A stretch of 64,000 bases of DNA, from positions 1 to 64,000 of the forward strand of contig JAHCAK010000002.1 in the NCBI GenBank assembly GCA_019634955.1, written 5' to 3'. Both the position numbers and the translations under genes were made by a program. The notes beneath the pieces are model-generated. The model was given only the letters and a program-made list of their open reading frames with translations. It made no database searches and had not been told where the DNA came from. This document shows, in pieces, positions 53,330 to 64,000 of the stretch (its first letter is position 1; each line of letters opens with the position of its first letter). Origin of the DNA: Burkholderiales bacterium. GTDB lineage: Bacteria; Pseudomonadota; Gammaproteobacteria; Burkholderiales; Usitatibacteraceae.

Positions 53330-54006
53330 GGGGCGTGTTCGTGACCGGCACCGACACCGGCGTGGGCAAGACCGCGTGCGCCTGCGCGCTGGTGCACGCG
53401 CTTCGCGCGCGCGGCCTGCGCGTCGCACCCATGAAGCCCGTGGCGGCGGGTGCGGTGCCGCACGCGGGCGGCTGGGCCAACGAGGACACTCTCGCGCTCA
53501 TCGCGGCCGCCGGCCCGGGCGCGCCCTCGCCGGCCGAGGTGACGCCCTTGCTGCTGCGAGAGCCGATGGCGCCGCACGTGGCGGCCGCGCGCGAGGGCTG
53601 CACGATCGAGGTCGCCCCGCTCGTCGCCGCGCACCGCAGGCTGGCCGGGGCCGCCGACTTCACCGTGGTCGAGGGCGTGGGCGGCTTCCTCGTGCCCCTG
53701 TCGCCCGCCGAGGACACGCGCGACCTCGCCGTGGCCCTGGGGCTTCCCGTCGTGCTCGTCGTCGGCCTGCGGCTGGGCTGCCTCAACCACGCGCTCCTCA
53801 CCGCGGAGGCGGTAAGCGCCGCAGGCCTGCCGCTCGCCGGCTGGATCGCCAATGCGATCGACCCCGCCATGGCGGTGCCGGACGAGAACGTGGCGGCACT
53901 CGCCGATCGCCTTCACGCGCCGCTGCTGGGCCGCGTGCCGTTCCTGCCCGGGGTTCGCGCCGACGCACTCGCCGCGAGCCTCGATGTCTCGCCCCTGGCC
54001 GCATGA
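53326..54006 (+). CDS. bioD: Dethiobiotin synthetase
   Basis: A 226-residue ATP-dependent ligase closing the ureido ring of dethiobiotin. The P-loop GTDTGVGKT sits at residues 8-16, with KPVAAG and VEGVGGFLVPL matching the family. Start overlaps the bioC stop as ATGA; the stop overlaps the next gene in the same way. bioA, needed for the remaining step, is not in this window. Confidence 0.95.
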   Translation: MRGVFVTGTDTGVGKTACACALVHALRARGLRVAPMKPVAAGAVPHAGGWANEDTLALIAAAGPGAPSPAEVTPLLLREPMAPHVAAAREGCTIEVAPLVAAHRRLAGAADFTVVEGVGGFLVPLSPAEDTRDLAVALGLPVVLVVGLRLGCLNHALLTAEAVSAAGLPLAGWIANAIDPAMAVPDENVAALADRLHAPLLGRVPFLPGVRADALAASLDVSPLAA

Positions 54007-54674
54007 GTGCGGCGCCGCTGGCCCTGCTGTTCGATCTCGATGGCACGCTCACGGACCCGCGCGAGGGCATCACGAAGTGCATCGCGCACGCGCTCGAGCG
54101 CATGGGCCGCGAGGCGCCGCCGCCCGAGGCGCTCACCTTCGCCATCGGGCCGCCGCTGCGCGCGTCCCTCGCGCGGCTCCTCCGCACCGACGACCGAGAC
54201 GAGGTCGAGCGCGCCATCGGGCACTACCGCGAGCGCTTCGCCGGCACGGGCCTCTACGAGAACGCGCCGTATGCGGGGATCGACGCGGCGCTCGCCGCCC
54301 TGCGCGCGGCGGGGCACCGGCTCTTCGTCGCCACCTCCAAGCCGCGCGTCTACGCCGAGCGCATCGTGCGCCACTTCGCGCTCGACGCGCACTTCGAGGC
54401 GGTGCACGGCTGCGAGCTGGACGGCACGCGCGAGGACAAGCGCGACCTCCTCGCCCACCTCCTGCCGCATCACGGCCTCGCCTCGCCGGGGACGGTGATG
54501 ATCGGCGACCGCGGCGTGGACATGCGCGCGGCCCGGCACCACGGCGCGTTCGCGCTGGGCGTCACCTGGGGTTACGGGTCGCGCGAGGAGCTGCGCGAGG
54601 CCGGGGCGCACGCGCTCTGCGGCTCGCCCGGCGGGCTGGCGGCAACGATCGCGGCCTTCGGCGCACCACGCTGA
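54003..54674 (+). CDS. HAD phosphatase, phosphoglycolate phosphatase-like
   Basis: A 223-residue HAD hydrolase. Motif I is LLFDLDGTLTDP, motif II VATSKPRVYAE, and motif IV MIGDRGVDMRAARHHG, so it should be an active phosphatase. It belongs to the Gph/PpaX group; substrate is unknown. ATGA overlap with bioD makes it the last gene of the bio operon, where a phosphatase is not normally required. Confidence 0.85.
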   Translation: MSAAPLALLFDLDGTLTDPREGITKCIAHALERMGREAPPPEALTFAIGPPLRASLARLLRTDDRDEVERAIGHYRERFAGTGLYENAPYAGIDAALAALRAAGHRLFVATSKPRVYAERIVRHFALDAHFEAVHGCELDGTREDKRDLLAHLLPHHGLASPGTVMIGDRGVDMRAARHHGAFALGVTWGYGSREELREAGAHALCGSPGGLAATIAAFGAPR

Positions 54675-54822
54675 GCCGCGCGCACGGAATCGGGCACCGC
54701 CGCGGTGCCCGGCCTGGCCATCGCGCGGGCGCTCTTCGACGGGTTCCCCGCGGCGAGCGCCGTCCCGGGCAATGGCACGGGGGATGCTTGGGATTCGCCA
54801 CGACCATCCCAAGGGAGGCCCC

Positions 54823-54963
54823 ATGCACCGATCGACCCGCCACCCGGCCGCCGCGCAGCGCCTGGCGGTCAACACCGGCACGATGGCCGTCGTCGCGGCT
54901 GTCGCGGCGCTCGCCGTCGTCGTGATCGTCGCGGGAAAGGTGCTGCCGATCGGGCGGATGTAG
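54823..54963 (+). CDS. Small single-pass membrane protein, 46 residues
   Basis: A short open frame with an excellent ribosome site (GGGAGG, 4 bases before the ATG). The protein has a basic start MHRSTRHPAAAQRLA and one hydrophobic helix (about 23-38, VVAAVAALAVVVIVAG), ending LPIGRM. The stop abuts the stop of the convergent Nudix-ThiE gene with no gap. The open frame continues upstream to 54772, but only the internal ATG has a ribosome site. No family known. Confidence 0.55.
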   Translation: MHRSTRHPAAAQRLAVNTGTMAVVAAVAALAVVVIVAGKVLPIGRM

Positions 54964-55896
54964 CTAGGCCGGCAGCGCCGCCGAGCGCAGGGCCACGCCG
55001 TGCGCGCCGTGGCGCCTTGCCTCGGCGAGGTCCGCGCGCGTGAGCCCGCCGATGGCGTAGGCCGGCAGCGGGCAGTCGCGCACGAGCGACGCGAACCCGT
55101 CCCAGCCAAGCGTGGCCGCGCCAGGATGCGACGCCGTGGCCTTCACCGGCCCCACGACGACGTAGTCGAGCCCGAGCTGCGCCGCGCGCGCGACCTCGCG
55201 GGCGTCGTGGCACGAGGCGCCCACGAGCCGCGCCGCCGGGCGCGACGCCGCCGCCATGAGCGCCACCGCGGAGAGGTGGATGCCGTCGGCCTGCGGGAAC
55301 TCCCCGCAGTCGCTGTTCACGACCACCGGCGAGCCGAACGGCGTGGCGCGCGCGAGCGTGCGCGACAGCAGGTGCTGCACGCGCAGGCGCTCCAGCCCCT
55401 TCTCGCGGACCTGCACCAGCGGGCGCTCGGTGGCGAGCAGCCCCGCGAAGCGCAGGACCCACGCGTCGAACCCCGTCTCCGTCGCGTTGGACACGACCAT
55501 CACGGCCGGCAGCGCCAGCGCGGCGAGCACGGGGGCGTTGGCCGGCAGCATCGGGCTCACGTCGGGCGCAGCCGCGTCCTGCCAGGCGATGGCCTGGTCC
55601 TCCAGCGGCCGCGGCTCGCCATCCCACGCCGTCACGCGGAAGAAGTGCAGGCGCACCGTGGCGTGCGTGTAGGCGTAGACGCGCGTGATCCACGGCGTGG
55701 CCTCGCGTACCGCGATCCCCAGCTCCTCCCGCAGCTCGCGCGCAAGTGCCGTGCGCGGGTCCTCGCCCGGCTCGATCTTTCCGCCGGGAAACTCCCAGTA
55801 GCCGGGATAGGGCTTGCCCTCGGGGCGGCACGCGAGGAGGAAGGTGCCGTCGGGCCGCTCGATCACGGCGGCGGCCACCTCGGTGATCTTCGTCAC
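54964..55896 (-). CDS. Nudix hydrolase fused to ThiE-like domain
   Basis: A 310-residue fusion. The N-terminal half (1-130) is a MutT-like Nudix enzyme with the box GGKIEPGEDPRTALARELREELGI, probably removing 8-oxo-dGTP. The C-terminal half (about 140-310) resembles thiamine-phosphate synthase (VQVREKGL, VNSDCGEFPQADGIHLS, YVVVGPVKATASHPG, AIGGLTRADL), though as in other such fusions its activity is unproven. Fusions like this are common in proteobacteria. The GTG start overlaps the DUF815 stop (GTGA). Confidence 0.87.
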   Translation of the reverse strand: MTKITEVAAAVIERPDGTFLLACRPEGKPYPGYWEFPGGKIEPGEDPRTALARELREELGIAVREATPWITRVYAYTHATVRLHFFRVTAWDGEPRPLEDQAIAWQDAAAPDVSPMLPANAPVLAALALPAVMVVSNATETGFDAWVLRFAGLLATERPLVQVREKGLERLRVQHLLSRTLARATPFGSPVVVNSDCGEFPQADGIHLSAVALMAAASRPAARLVGASCHDAREVARAAQLGLDYVVVGPVKATASHPGAATLGWDGFASLVRDCPLPAYAIGGLTRADLAEARRHGAHGVALRSAALPA

Positions 55897-56768
55897 TTGC
55901 GGACGCGCGCGGAGGCCTGGCGGCCCACGTGGTCCTTGGCGAACTGCCAGGCCACGCGCCCGCTCCGCGAGCCCCGCTCGAGCGCCCACAGCAGCGCCGC
56001 CGAGCGCATGGCGTCGTCGGCCTTCCCGCCCAGCGTCGTCACCCAGTGCGTGGCGATGTCCAGGTACTGGTCCTGGTCGAAGGGGTAGAACGAGAGCCAC
56101 AGCCCGAAGCGCTCGGAGAGCGAGATCTTCTCCTCCGTCGTCTCGCCGGGGTGGATCTCGCCGCCCACGTGCCGCGTCTCGAGGTTCTCGTGCATGAACT
56201 CGGGCATCAGGTGGCGGCGGTTGGAGGTGGCGTAGATGAGCAGGTTGTCGGCGGAGCCGGCGATGGTGCCGTCCAGCGCCACCTTGAGCGACTTGTAGCC
56301 GGGGTCGGAGGCCTCGAACGAGAGGTCGTCGCAGAAGACGATGAAGCGCTCCTTGCGGCCCGCCACGAGGTCCACGATGTCGGGGAGGTCCACGAGGTCG
56401 GCCTTGTCCACCTCGATCAGGCGCAGGCCCTTCCTCGAGAACTCGTTCAGCGCCGCCTTCACGAGCGAGCTCTTGCCCGTGCCGCGCGCGCCGGTGAGCA
56501 GCACGTTGTTGGCCGGGCGCCCCGCCACGAACTGCGCCGTGTTCTCGCGCAGGCGCTTCTTCTGCCCGTCGATGTCCTTGAGGTCGGCGAAGGCGATGGC
56601 GTGCGGGTGGCGAACGGGGTCGAGGAAGCCGCGGCCGGCGCGCTTCCTCCAGCGGAAGGCGGTCCCGGCGGACCAGTCGACGGGCTGCGAGCCCGGGGGG
56701 AGCATCTTCTCGAGACGGTCGATGAGGGCATCGACGCGCCCGAGCACGCGTTCGAGGGTGTCGGTCAT
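55893..56768 (-). CDS. DUF815 family AAA-type ATPase
   Basis: A 291-residue ATP-binding protein. The Walker A loop is LLTGARGTGKSSLVKAAL near residue 90, Walker B is FIVFCDDLSFEASD, and ATSNRRHLMPEF is the sensor region. The family (DUF815/YifB-like neighbourhood) is common between argJ and the Nudix gene in betaproteobacteria; its role is unknown. It overlaps the methyltransferase gene and the Nudix gene by 4 bases each, so the three are coupled. Confidence 0.85.
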   Translation of the reverse strand: MTDTLERVLGRVDALIDRLEKMLPPGSQPVDWSAGTAFRWRKRAGRGFLDPVRHPHAIAFADLKDIDGQKKRLRENTAQFVAGRPANNVLLTGARGTGKSSLVKAALNEFSRKGLRLIEVDKADLVDLPDIVDLVAGRKERFIVFCDDLSFEASDPGYKSLKVALDGTIAGSADNLLIYATSNRRHLMPEFMHENLETRHVGGEIHPGETTEEKISLSERFGLWLSFYPFDQDQYLDIATHWVTTLGGKADDAMRSAALLWALERGSRSGRVAWQFAKDHVGRQASARVRK

Positions 56769-57424
56769 TTCAGGGTGAAGACGAGGAGCCAGTAGTACTG
56801 CGTTTCCTCGAGGTGCGCCTCGCGGGCGTGCGGGCGCACGGCCTCGGCCAGCTCGGCGGCGGTGGGGAAGTTCTTGAGCACCTCGTGCGTCTCGCCCGAG
56901 AGGAGCGAGCGCACCTGGTAGGTGTTGCCCTCCGCGTCGCGCCGCGAGATGGGCGTCGAGCTGCCCTCGACGTAGCGGTTGTCCAGCATGGCCACGAGCG
57001 AGCCGGAGGGCAGCGATTTCGCCATCGACGCGAGCCACCGCGCGAGATCCGACTTGCGCACGTGCGACCACCAGAACCCCGCGAAGGCGGCGTCGCACCC
57101 CTCGCACAGCCCGCCGGGATTGAAGGCGTCGGCCTTCGCGAACGTGGCGCGCCGCTTGGGGATGGGCTTCTCGCGCGCGATCTCGAGCACGGCCTCGTTG
57201 ATGTCGCAGGCCGTCACGTGCGCGGCCCGCTGCGCGATGAACTGCGTCCAGTAGCCCGTTCCGCAGGCGACCTCGAGCACGCGCCGGCCCGCGAAGAGGC
57301 GCGGCAGCCGCCCGCGCAGCCACGCGAGCTCGTCCTGGCGCTCGGCCTTGTCGTAGATGCGCTCGTACTCGCTCGCGCGCTTCGCGTAGTAGGTCTCGAG
57401 CTGCGGGGTCACGCTCCCGGCCAT
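56765..57424 (-). CDS. Class I SAM-dependent methyltransferase
   Basis: A 219-residue methyltransferase. The SAM-binding motif is VLEVACGTGYWTQFI near residue 49, the acidic second strand ACDINEAVLEIAREK follows, and GFWWSHVRKSDLARWL is motif II-like. Substrate cannot be told; it resembles small-molecule methyltransferases. It follows argJ by 22 bases and overlaps the ATPase gene by 4 bases. Confidence 0.82.
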   Translation of the reverse strand: MAGSVTPQLETYYAKRASEYERIYDKAERQDELAWLRGRLPRLFAGRRVLEVACGTGYWTQFIAQRAAHVTACDINEAVLEIAREKPIPKRRATFAKADAFNPGGLCEGCDAAFAGFWWSHVRKSDLARWLASMAKSLPSGSLVAMLDNRYVEGSSTPISRRDAEGNTYQVRSLLSGETHEVLKNFPTAAELAEAVRPHAREAHLEETQYYWLLVFTLK

Positions 57425-57446
57425 GGCCGCCTCCCGGGCGATCGGG

Positions 57447-58676
57447 TCAACTGCGGTAGTCCGCGTTGATCTTCACGTAGTCGTAGGAAAAATCGCAGGT
57501 CCAGACGGTGGCGCTCTCGACGCCGCGGCCGAGCCCCACGCGCACCGTGATCTCCGCCGGCGCCATCACGGCCTTGCCCTGCTCCTCGGTGTAGGCGGCG
57601 GCGCGCCCGCCCTGCTCGGCGACGAGCACGTCGCCCAGGTGCAGGGTCACCTTCGCCGGGTCGAGGTCGGCGATGCCGCCGTTGCCCACGGCGCAGAGGA
57701 TGCGCCCGAGGTTGGGGTCGGAGGCGAAGAACGCGGTCTTCACCAGCGGCGAGTGGGCGATCGACTTGCCCACGCGCAGGCACTCCTCGCGCGTGGCCCC
57801 GCCCTCGACCACGATGGTCATGAACTTGGTCGCGCCCTCGCCGTCGCGCACGATCGCCTGCGAGAGGATCTGTGCGACCTCGAGCACGCACTCGGCAAGC
57901 CGCGTGAACTCCGCCGTCCCCTCGCCCACGATGCGCGCGTTGCCGGCCCGGCCGGTCGCGATGAGGACGAAGGAGTCGTTGGTGGAGGTGTCGCCGTCCA
58001 CGGTGACCGCGTTGAAGGAGCGGTCGGCCACGAACCGGACCATGTCCTCCAGCGTGTCGTGGCCGACGGCGGCGTCGGTCGCGATGAAGCCCAGCATCGT
58101 GGCCATGTTCGGCTGGATCATGCCGGCGCCCTTGGCGATGCCGGTGACGGTGACGGTGCGCCCGTCGATCACCACCTGGCGGGAGACCGCCTTGGGCACG
58201 GTGTCCGTCGTCATGATGGCCGCCGCGGCGTCGGCCCAGCCGTCGGCGCGCAGGTCGGCGACCGCCGCCGGGATGCCCGCGACGAGGCGCTCGACCGGCA
58301 GGTGCTCCATGATCACGCCGGTGGAGAAAGGCAGCACCGAGCGCGCGTCGACGCCGAGGGCGCGGCCCACGGCGTCGCAGGTGGCGCGCGCGTTGGCGAG
58401 ACCCGCCTCGCCCGTGCCGGCGTTGGCGATGCCCGTGTTCACGACGATCGCGCGGATGCGGGATTCGCCCGCGAGGTGGTCGCGGCAGACGAGCACGGGG
58501 GCGGCGCAGTAGCGGTTGCGCGTGAAGACGCCCGCCACGCGGCTTTCCGCGGCGATCTCCACCACGAGGAGATCCTTGCGGTTCTTCTTGCGGATGCCCG
58601 CCTCGGCCACCCCGAGGCGGACGCCGGCGATCGTCAGGAGGTCTTCCGCGCGCGGCGGAGCGAGGTTCACGGCCAT
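57447..58676 (-). CDS. argJ: Glutamate N-acetyltransferase / amino-acid N-acetyltransferase (ArgJ)
   Basis: A 409-residue bifunctional ornithine acetyltransferase for arginine synthesis. It self-cleaves before the threonine of [13 protein letters not shown] (near residue 180) to make two chains. [24 protein letters not shown] at the N-terminus, [18 protein letters not shown] and [10 protein letters not shown] are typical. Upstream of the methyltransferase in the same direction. Confidence 0.95.
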   Translation of the reverse strand: MAVNLAPPRAEDLLTIAGVRLGVAEAGIRKKNRKDLLVVEIAAESRVAGVFTRNRYCAAPVLVCRDHLAGESRIRAIVVNTGIANAGTGEAGLANARATCDAVGRALGVDARSVLPFSTGVIMEHLPVERLVAGIPAAVADLRADGWADAAAAIMTTDTVPKAVSRQVVIDGRTVTVTGIAKGAGMIQPNMATMLGFIATDAAVGHDTLEDMVRFVADRSFNAVTVDGDTSTNDSFVLIATGRAGNARIVGEGTAEFTRLAECVLEVAQILSQAIVRDGEGATKFMTIVVEGGATREECLRVGKSIAHSPLVKTAFFASDPNLGRILCAVGNGGIADLDPAKVTLHLGDVLVAEQGGRAAAYTEEQGKAVMAPAEITVRVGLGRGVESATVWTCDFSYDYVKINADYRS

Positions 58677-58722
58677 AGCCGCGGATTATCGCACGGCGCC
58701 GCCGGGGGCCCGGCGCCGCGGC

Positions 58723-59226
58723 TCAGGGCCCCTTGGGTCGCAGCCGCGCCATGGCGAGCGTGTCGACGAAGCGCCCGTCCCGGAGCGCGTAGGCGCGGTG
58801 GGTGCCCTCGACCTCGAAGCCGAACCGGCGGTAGAGCGCGATGGCGCGCTCGTTGTCGGCGAAGACCGTGAGCTCGAGGCGGAAGACGTTCAGCCAGCCG
58901 TCGGCGAATCCCGTGAGGGTGCCGAGCAGCCGCGTGCCCACGCCCTTGCCCTGCCACGGCGACGGCACCGCGAGGCCCACGCTCATCGCGTGCGCCCGCC
59001 GCGGGGAGTTGCCGCCGGGATGCAGGCCCGCGTGCCCCGCGATCTCCTCGCCGACGCAGGCGACGAACGTGTAATGCCCCTCGGCCGGCTCGGCCAGGCG
59101 CTTGCGCCAGAGCTCGCGCGAAGGCATGGGCAGCTGCAGCGTGCCCGAGTACGCGCTCTCGTCGGAGAAGTTGCGCCAGAGGCCCTCGAAGTCGCCGGGC
59201 TCGGCGCGGCGCACGGTGATGTCCAT
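58723..59226 (-). CDS. GNAT family N-acetyltransferase
   Basis: A 167-residue GNAT enzyme. The acetyl-CoA loop is PSPWQGKGVGTRLLGTLTGFAD near residue 95, and ELTVFADNERAIALYRRFGFEVEG is the C-terminal block. It resembles the ribosomal- or polyamine-acetylating branch (YhhY/SpeG-like). Substrate unknown. It lies between secA (41-base gap) and argJ (46-base gap). Confidence 0.85.
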   Translation of the reverse strand: MDITVRRAEPGDFEGLWRNFSDESAYSGTLQLPMPSRELWRKRLAEPAEGHYTFVACVGEEIAGHAGLHPGGNSPRRAHAMSVGLAVPSPWQGKGVGTRLLGTLTGFADGWLNVFRLELTVFADNERAIALYRRFGFEVEGTHRAYALRDGRFVDTLAMARLRPKGP

Positions 59227-59267
59227 GCGCCGCAGGATGCGGCCCCCGGCGCGGGGCCGTCAATGCC

Positions 59268-62024
<2,757 letters not shown>

Positions 62025-62088
62025 GGGGGCGGGGGCTTGGGCGGGATGCGATGCGAAACCGGCCCCAGGGGGGCCGGCGAGAGGCGGA

Positions 62089-62094
62089 ATTATA
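62089..62094 (-). promoter_or_regulatory. Perfect -10 element upstream of secA
   Basis: TATAAT on the minus strand, with transcription expected near 62082, about 58 bases before the GTG start of secA. No good -35 is found at 17 bases upstream; the assignment rests on the hexamer and context. Confidence 0.45.
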
Positions 62095-62108
62095 AGGTCA
62101 AATGGGGC

Positions 62109-62130
62109 GGGCTTGCCGGAATGCAAGCCC
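62109..62130 (-). terminator. Stem-loop after the M23 peptidase gene
   Basis: GGGCTTGC and GCAAGCCC form an 8-base stem with a 6-base loop, 16 bases past the peptidase stop. Only ATTTG follows on the minus strand, so it may be a weak terminator ahead of the secA promoter. Confidence 0.5.
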
Positions 62131-62145
62131 CGCCCGGCCGGGCCG

Positions 62146-63102
62146 TCACCTGCGCAGGGCCACGGGGGTGACGCTGCCCTCCTTGCGGTCCAGCGCGAAG
62201 AACTTGTTGGGGTTGAGCGGCACGCCCTTTTCCCGCACCTCGAAGTGCAGGTGCGGCCCCGTGGTGCGGCCCGTGTTGCCCACCTGGGCGATGAGCTGGC
62301 CCTTCATCACCACGTCGCCCACCTTGACCGAGCTCTTGAGCAGGTGCGCGTAGCGCGAGGTGAGCCCGTTGTCGTGGTCGATGTCCACGATGTTGCCGTA
62401 CTCCGGGTGGAAGGCGACGGTCGAGACCACGCCGCCGGCGGCCGCCATGACGGGCGTGCCCGGCGTGGCAATGATGTCCACGCCCGTGTGCAGCGCCTGC
62501 CGGCCCGTGATCGGGTCGATGCGGTAGCCGTAGTTGGAGGAGTAGTAGCCCTGCGCCACGGGCAGGGTCGTGGGGATGGTCTTGCGCGCGAGCCGGTCGT
62601 CCATGAACACGGAATCGAGCACGCCCATCTTGTCGGTGCGGTCGTCGAGCACCCGGGAGATCTCCTCCAGCATCTGCCGGAACTCCGGCAGCGTGAGGTC
62701 GCGGGTGAAGGCCGGGGCCGGGGCGGCGCCGCCCTGGCCGGGCTTCTCGTCGAAACGGAATTCGGTGGGCTTGATGCCGGCCGCCTTGGCCAGGCGCTCG
62801 CCGAAGGCGTCCAGGCGAAGGATCCGGGCCTGCAGCTCGCCCACCCGGACGGCGAGCGAGTTGAGCGTCTCCTTCATCTCCGTCTCGCTGCGCTTCTGGT
62901 CGGCTTCGTGCAGCGAGGCGAGGAGCGAGCGCAGGTAGGGGTTGCGCAAGTCGGTCGAGAACCGCATCGTGACGACGTAGGTGGCCATCGCCAGGAAGAA
63001 CCCCGCCATGAGGATCCCGAGGGCCACCAGGGCCACCTGCGTCTGGGACAGCGTGACGCTGCGGCTCTTGGCCAGGCTGTCCGACACCAGAATAATGTTC
63101 AT
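62146..63102 (-). CDS. M23 family peptidoglycan endopeptidase, membrane anchored
   Basis: A 318-residue protein with one membrane helix (about 25-45), a coiled coil (about 60-110) and a C-terminal LytM domain (about 190-300). The zinc ligands are intact: HTGVD in [13 protein letters not shown] and HLHFE in [22 protein letters not shown] precedes them, as in active enzymes. It should cut cross-links in the wall. The order DciA-like gene, M23 and secA is conserved in betaproteobacteria. Confidence 0.93.
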   Translation of the reverse strand: MNIILVSDSLAKSRSVTLSQTQVALVALGILMAGFFLAMATYVVTMRFSTDLRNPYLRSLLASLHEADQKRSETEMKETLNSLAVRVGELQARILRLDAFGERLAKAAGIKPTEFRFDEKPGQGGAAPAPAFTRDLTLPEFRQMLEEISRVLDDRTDKMGVLDSVFMDDRLARKTIPTTLPVAQGYYSSNYGYRIDPITGRQALHTGVDIIATPGTPVMAAAGGVVSTVAFHPEYGNIVDIDHDNGLTSRYAHLLKSSVKVGDVVMKGQLIAQVGNTGRTTGPHLHFEVREKGVPLNPNKFFALDRKEGSVTPVALRR

Positions 63103-63125
63103 CCGTCACTCCTAGATCGCCAACG

Positions 63126-63614
63126 ATGGCCACCGAACCGCTCGCCCGATTGCTCCGGCAAAGCCCAGACCTCGCGCCGGTTCGCGACCGGCTGGAACGG
63201 GTCAGGCGCCTGCAGGGGCGCTATCGGTCCGTGGTACCCGTGGAGCTCGCTTCCTCGAGCCGGGTATGCGCCGTTGATGGAACGACTGTTGTGGTTCGCG
63301 CAGACAACGCGCCGGTCGCCGCCGCCCTGCGGGCGATGGCGCCGCGACTGCTGGCCGGGCTGGCGGAGCCTGCCGGGCCGGGGAAGAACTCGAAAAACTC
63401 TTTGAAAAACAAGGCGGATCAAGAGCTTACCGCATTGCGGGTCGAAGTTCAAGTCGACCGCCTGCCGCCGACCCGCCCGGTGCGCCCGCGCGCGCCCCTG
63501 CCGCTGGACAAGCTCGCGGGCGTGGCGAAGGGGCTTTCGGACTCCCCGCTCAAGGAGGCCCTCGAGCAGATCACCGGGGGTCAGGCGAAGAGGAGCACCC
63601 GCTCGAAGAGGTAG
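63126..63614 (+). CDS. DUF721 protein, DciA-like
   Basis: A 162-residue protein of the DUF721 family, which includes DciA, the loader of replicative helicase. The conserved region is about 5-80 (PVELASSSRVCAVDGTTVVVRADNAPVAAALR); the C-terminal half is basic and Pro-rich. Here the domain is short, so a helicase-loading role is inferred from the family only. It is divergent from the M23 gene (23 bases) and overlaps the small membrane protein gene at its 3' end. Confidence 0.75.
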   Translation: MATEPLARLLRQSPDLAPVRDRLERVRRLQGRYRSVVPVELASSSRVCAVDGTTVVVRADNAPVAAALRAMAPRLLAGLAEPAGPGKNSKNSLKNKADQELTALRVEVQVDRLPPTRPVRPRAPLPLDKLAGVAKGLSDSPLKEALEQITGGQAKRSTRSKR

Positions 63615-63766
63615 AAGAGCGCGAAGCCGATGGCGAGCACGGTGACGACCTGGATGGTCTTGCCGGCGATGCGCAGGTACTTCCGGTCCCGGGTCGCGAG
63701 GTAGGCGCCCCCCAGGGCGAGGAGGAAGAGCAGCGTCAGGAGGAAGACCGCCCGCAGGACGAACAT
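63581..63766 (-). CDS. Small membrane protein, 61 residues
   Basis: A 61-residue protein with two hydrophobic segments (about 3-25 and 38-58) around a basic loop RDRKYLRIAGKTIQ. Aromatic/hydrophobic content and direction with lpxC support it as a real gene. It overlaps the 3' end of the DUF721 gene by 34 bases on the opposite strand. No function is known. Confidence 0.6.
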   Translation of the reverse strand: MFVLRAVFLLTLLFLLALGGAYLATRDRKYLRIAGKTIQVVTVLAIGFALFYLFERVLLFA

Positions 63767-63790
63767 GGCCGGCCCGCCGCCCGCGCCGCC

Positions 63791-64000
63791 TCAGGCGGCC
63801 TGCAGCTCGATGTTGGCGAAGGCCGCCGGGAGGTCCCGCGCCGCCTCGAAGGTGACTTCCTCCCAGGCGGAGGCGTCCTCGAGCAGCGCCCGAACGAGCT
63901 GGTTGTTGAGCGCGTGCCCCGACTTGTGGCCGCGGAAGGCGCCGATGAGGGGGCGTCCGGCGAGGTAGAGGTCGCCCACGGCGTCGAGCGCCTTGTGCTT
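63791..64000 (-). CDS. lpxC: UDP-3-O-acyl-N-acetylglucosamine deacetylase LpxC, C-terminal part
   Basis: The last 69 codons of LpxC; the rest is beyond the window end. [11 protein letters not shown] contains the zinc ligands H and D (E. coli H238, D242), and [17 protein letters not shown] holds the catalytic His (H265). It performs the committed step of lipid A synthesis and marks the end of the division/envelope gene cluster. Confidence 0.93.
   Translation of the reverse strand, partial: KHKALDAVGDLYLAGRPLIGAFRGHKSGHALNNQLVRALLEDASAWEEVTFEAARDLPAAFANIELQAA

Noticed and set aside
54692-54710. GGGCACCGCCGCGGTGCCC palindrome after the HAD phosphatase gene
   Set aside because: Could be a terminator but has no T-run and the loop is very tight; not listed as a feature.
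62025-62126. Upstream ATG start for secA
   Set aside because: It would place the start codon upstream of a perfect -10 element and add 34 residues not seen at the SecA N-terminus.

Overview
This 64 kb window is high-G+C DNA from a Gram-negative bacterium, almost certainly a betaproteobacterium. That assignment rests on gene order and protein families: lpxC, DciA-like DUF721, M23 peptidase, secA and argJ at the right end; rpsU-yqeY-dnaG-rpoD; gpmA-envC-ctpA-moeB; rhodanese-grxC-secB-gpsA; trmL-comF-bioBFHCD. No species is named because no marker was compared with a database. No insertion sequence, prophage, CRISPR array or rRNA operon was seen.

Layout. 1-9.6 kb is a nine-gene minus-strand fatty-acid degradation operon: a PsrA-like TetR repressor, FadE, FadA, FadB, two hotdog thioesterases, an alpha/beta hydrolase, a GNAT acetyltransferase and the start of an acyl-CoA synthetase. 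A palindromic operator covers its predicted transcription start. 9.6-18.7 kb is mixed: a degenerate trypsin-fold protein with a TPR protein, metY, a stomatin/NfeD pair, a CoA-binding protein, a secreted hydrolase with a DUF5648 tail, and a sensor Ser/Thr kinase. 18.8-22.1 kb holds a two-gene porin-cytochrome module (decaheme MtrA and barrel MtrB) for electron transfer across the outer membrane, behind a predicted FNR-type promoter. 22.2-30.8 kb holds tRNA-Ile(CAU), the macromolecular-synthesis operon with an inserted glycosyltransferase, divergent tsaD, two DUF4124 proteins and a MoeB/ThiF enzyme. 30.9-38.1 kb is cell-envelope and housekeeping backbone.

38.1-48.3 kb is an accessory block between gpsA and trmL carrying two surface-fibre loci that converge tail to tail. 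The plus-strand locus is a Csu-like chaperone-usher system with spore-coat-U subunits. The minus-strand locus has five genes: two pilin-like secreted proteins, a small secreted protein, a PapD-like chaperone and a beta-barrel with a C-terminal beta-sandwich. It has no recognisable classical usher and is the best candidate here for a poorly described system. Both loci begin with a very similar promoter module: a CRP-like box (TGTGA-N6-TCACG), the shared extension GAA, and a -10 element at class II spacing. This suggests joint control.

48.3-64 kb returns to backbone: trmL, comF, the biotin operon bioBFHCD with a HAD phosphatase, a 46-residue membrane protein, a Nudix-ThiE fusion, a DUF815 ATPase, a methyltransferase, argJ, a GNAT enzyme, secA, an M23 peptidase, a DciA-like protein, a 61-residue membrane protein and the end of lpxC. 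Protein identities come from reading the translations. Functions marked as inference, and all regulatory sites, are predictions from sequence pattern alone.
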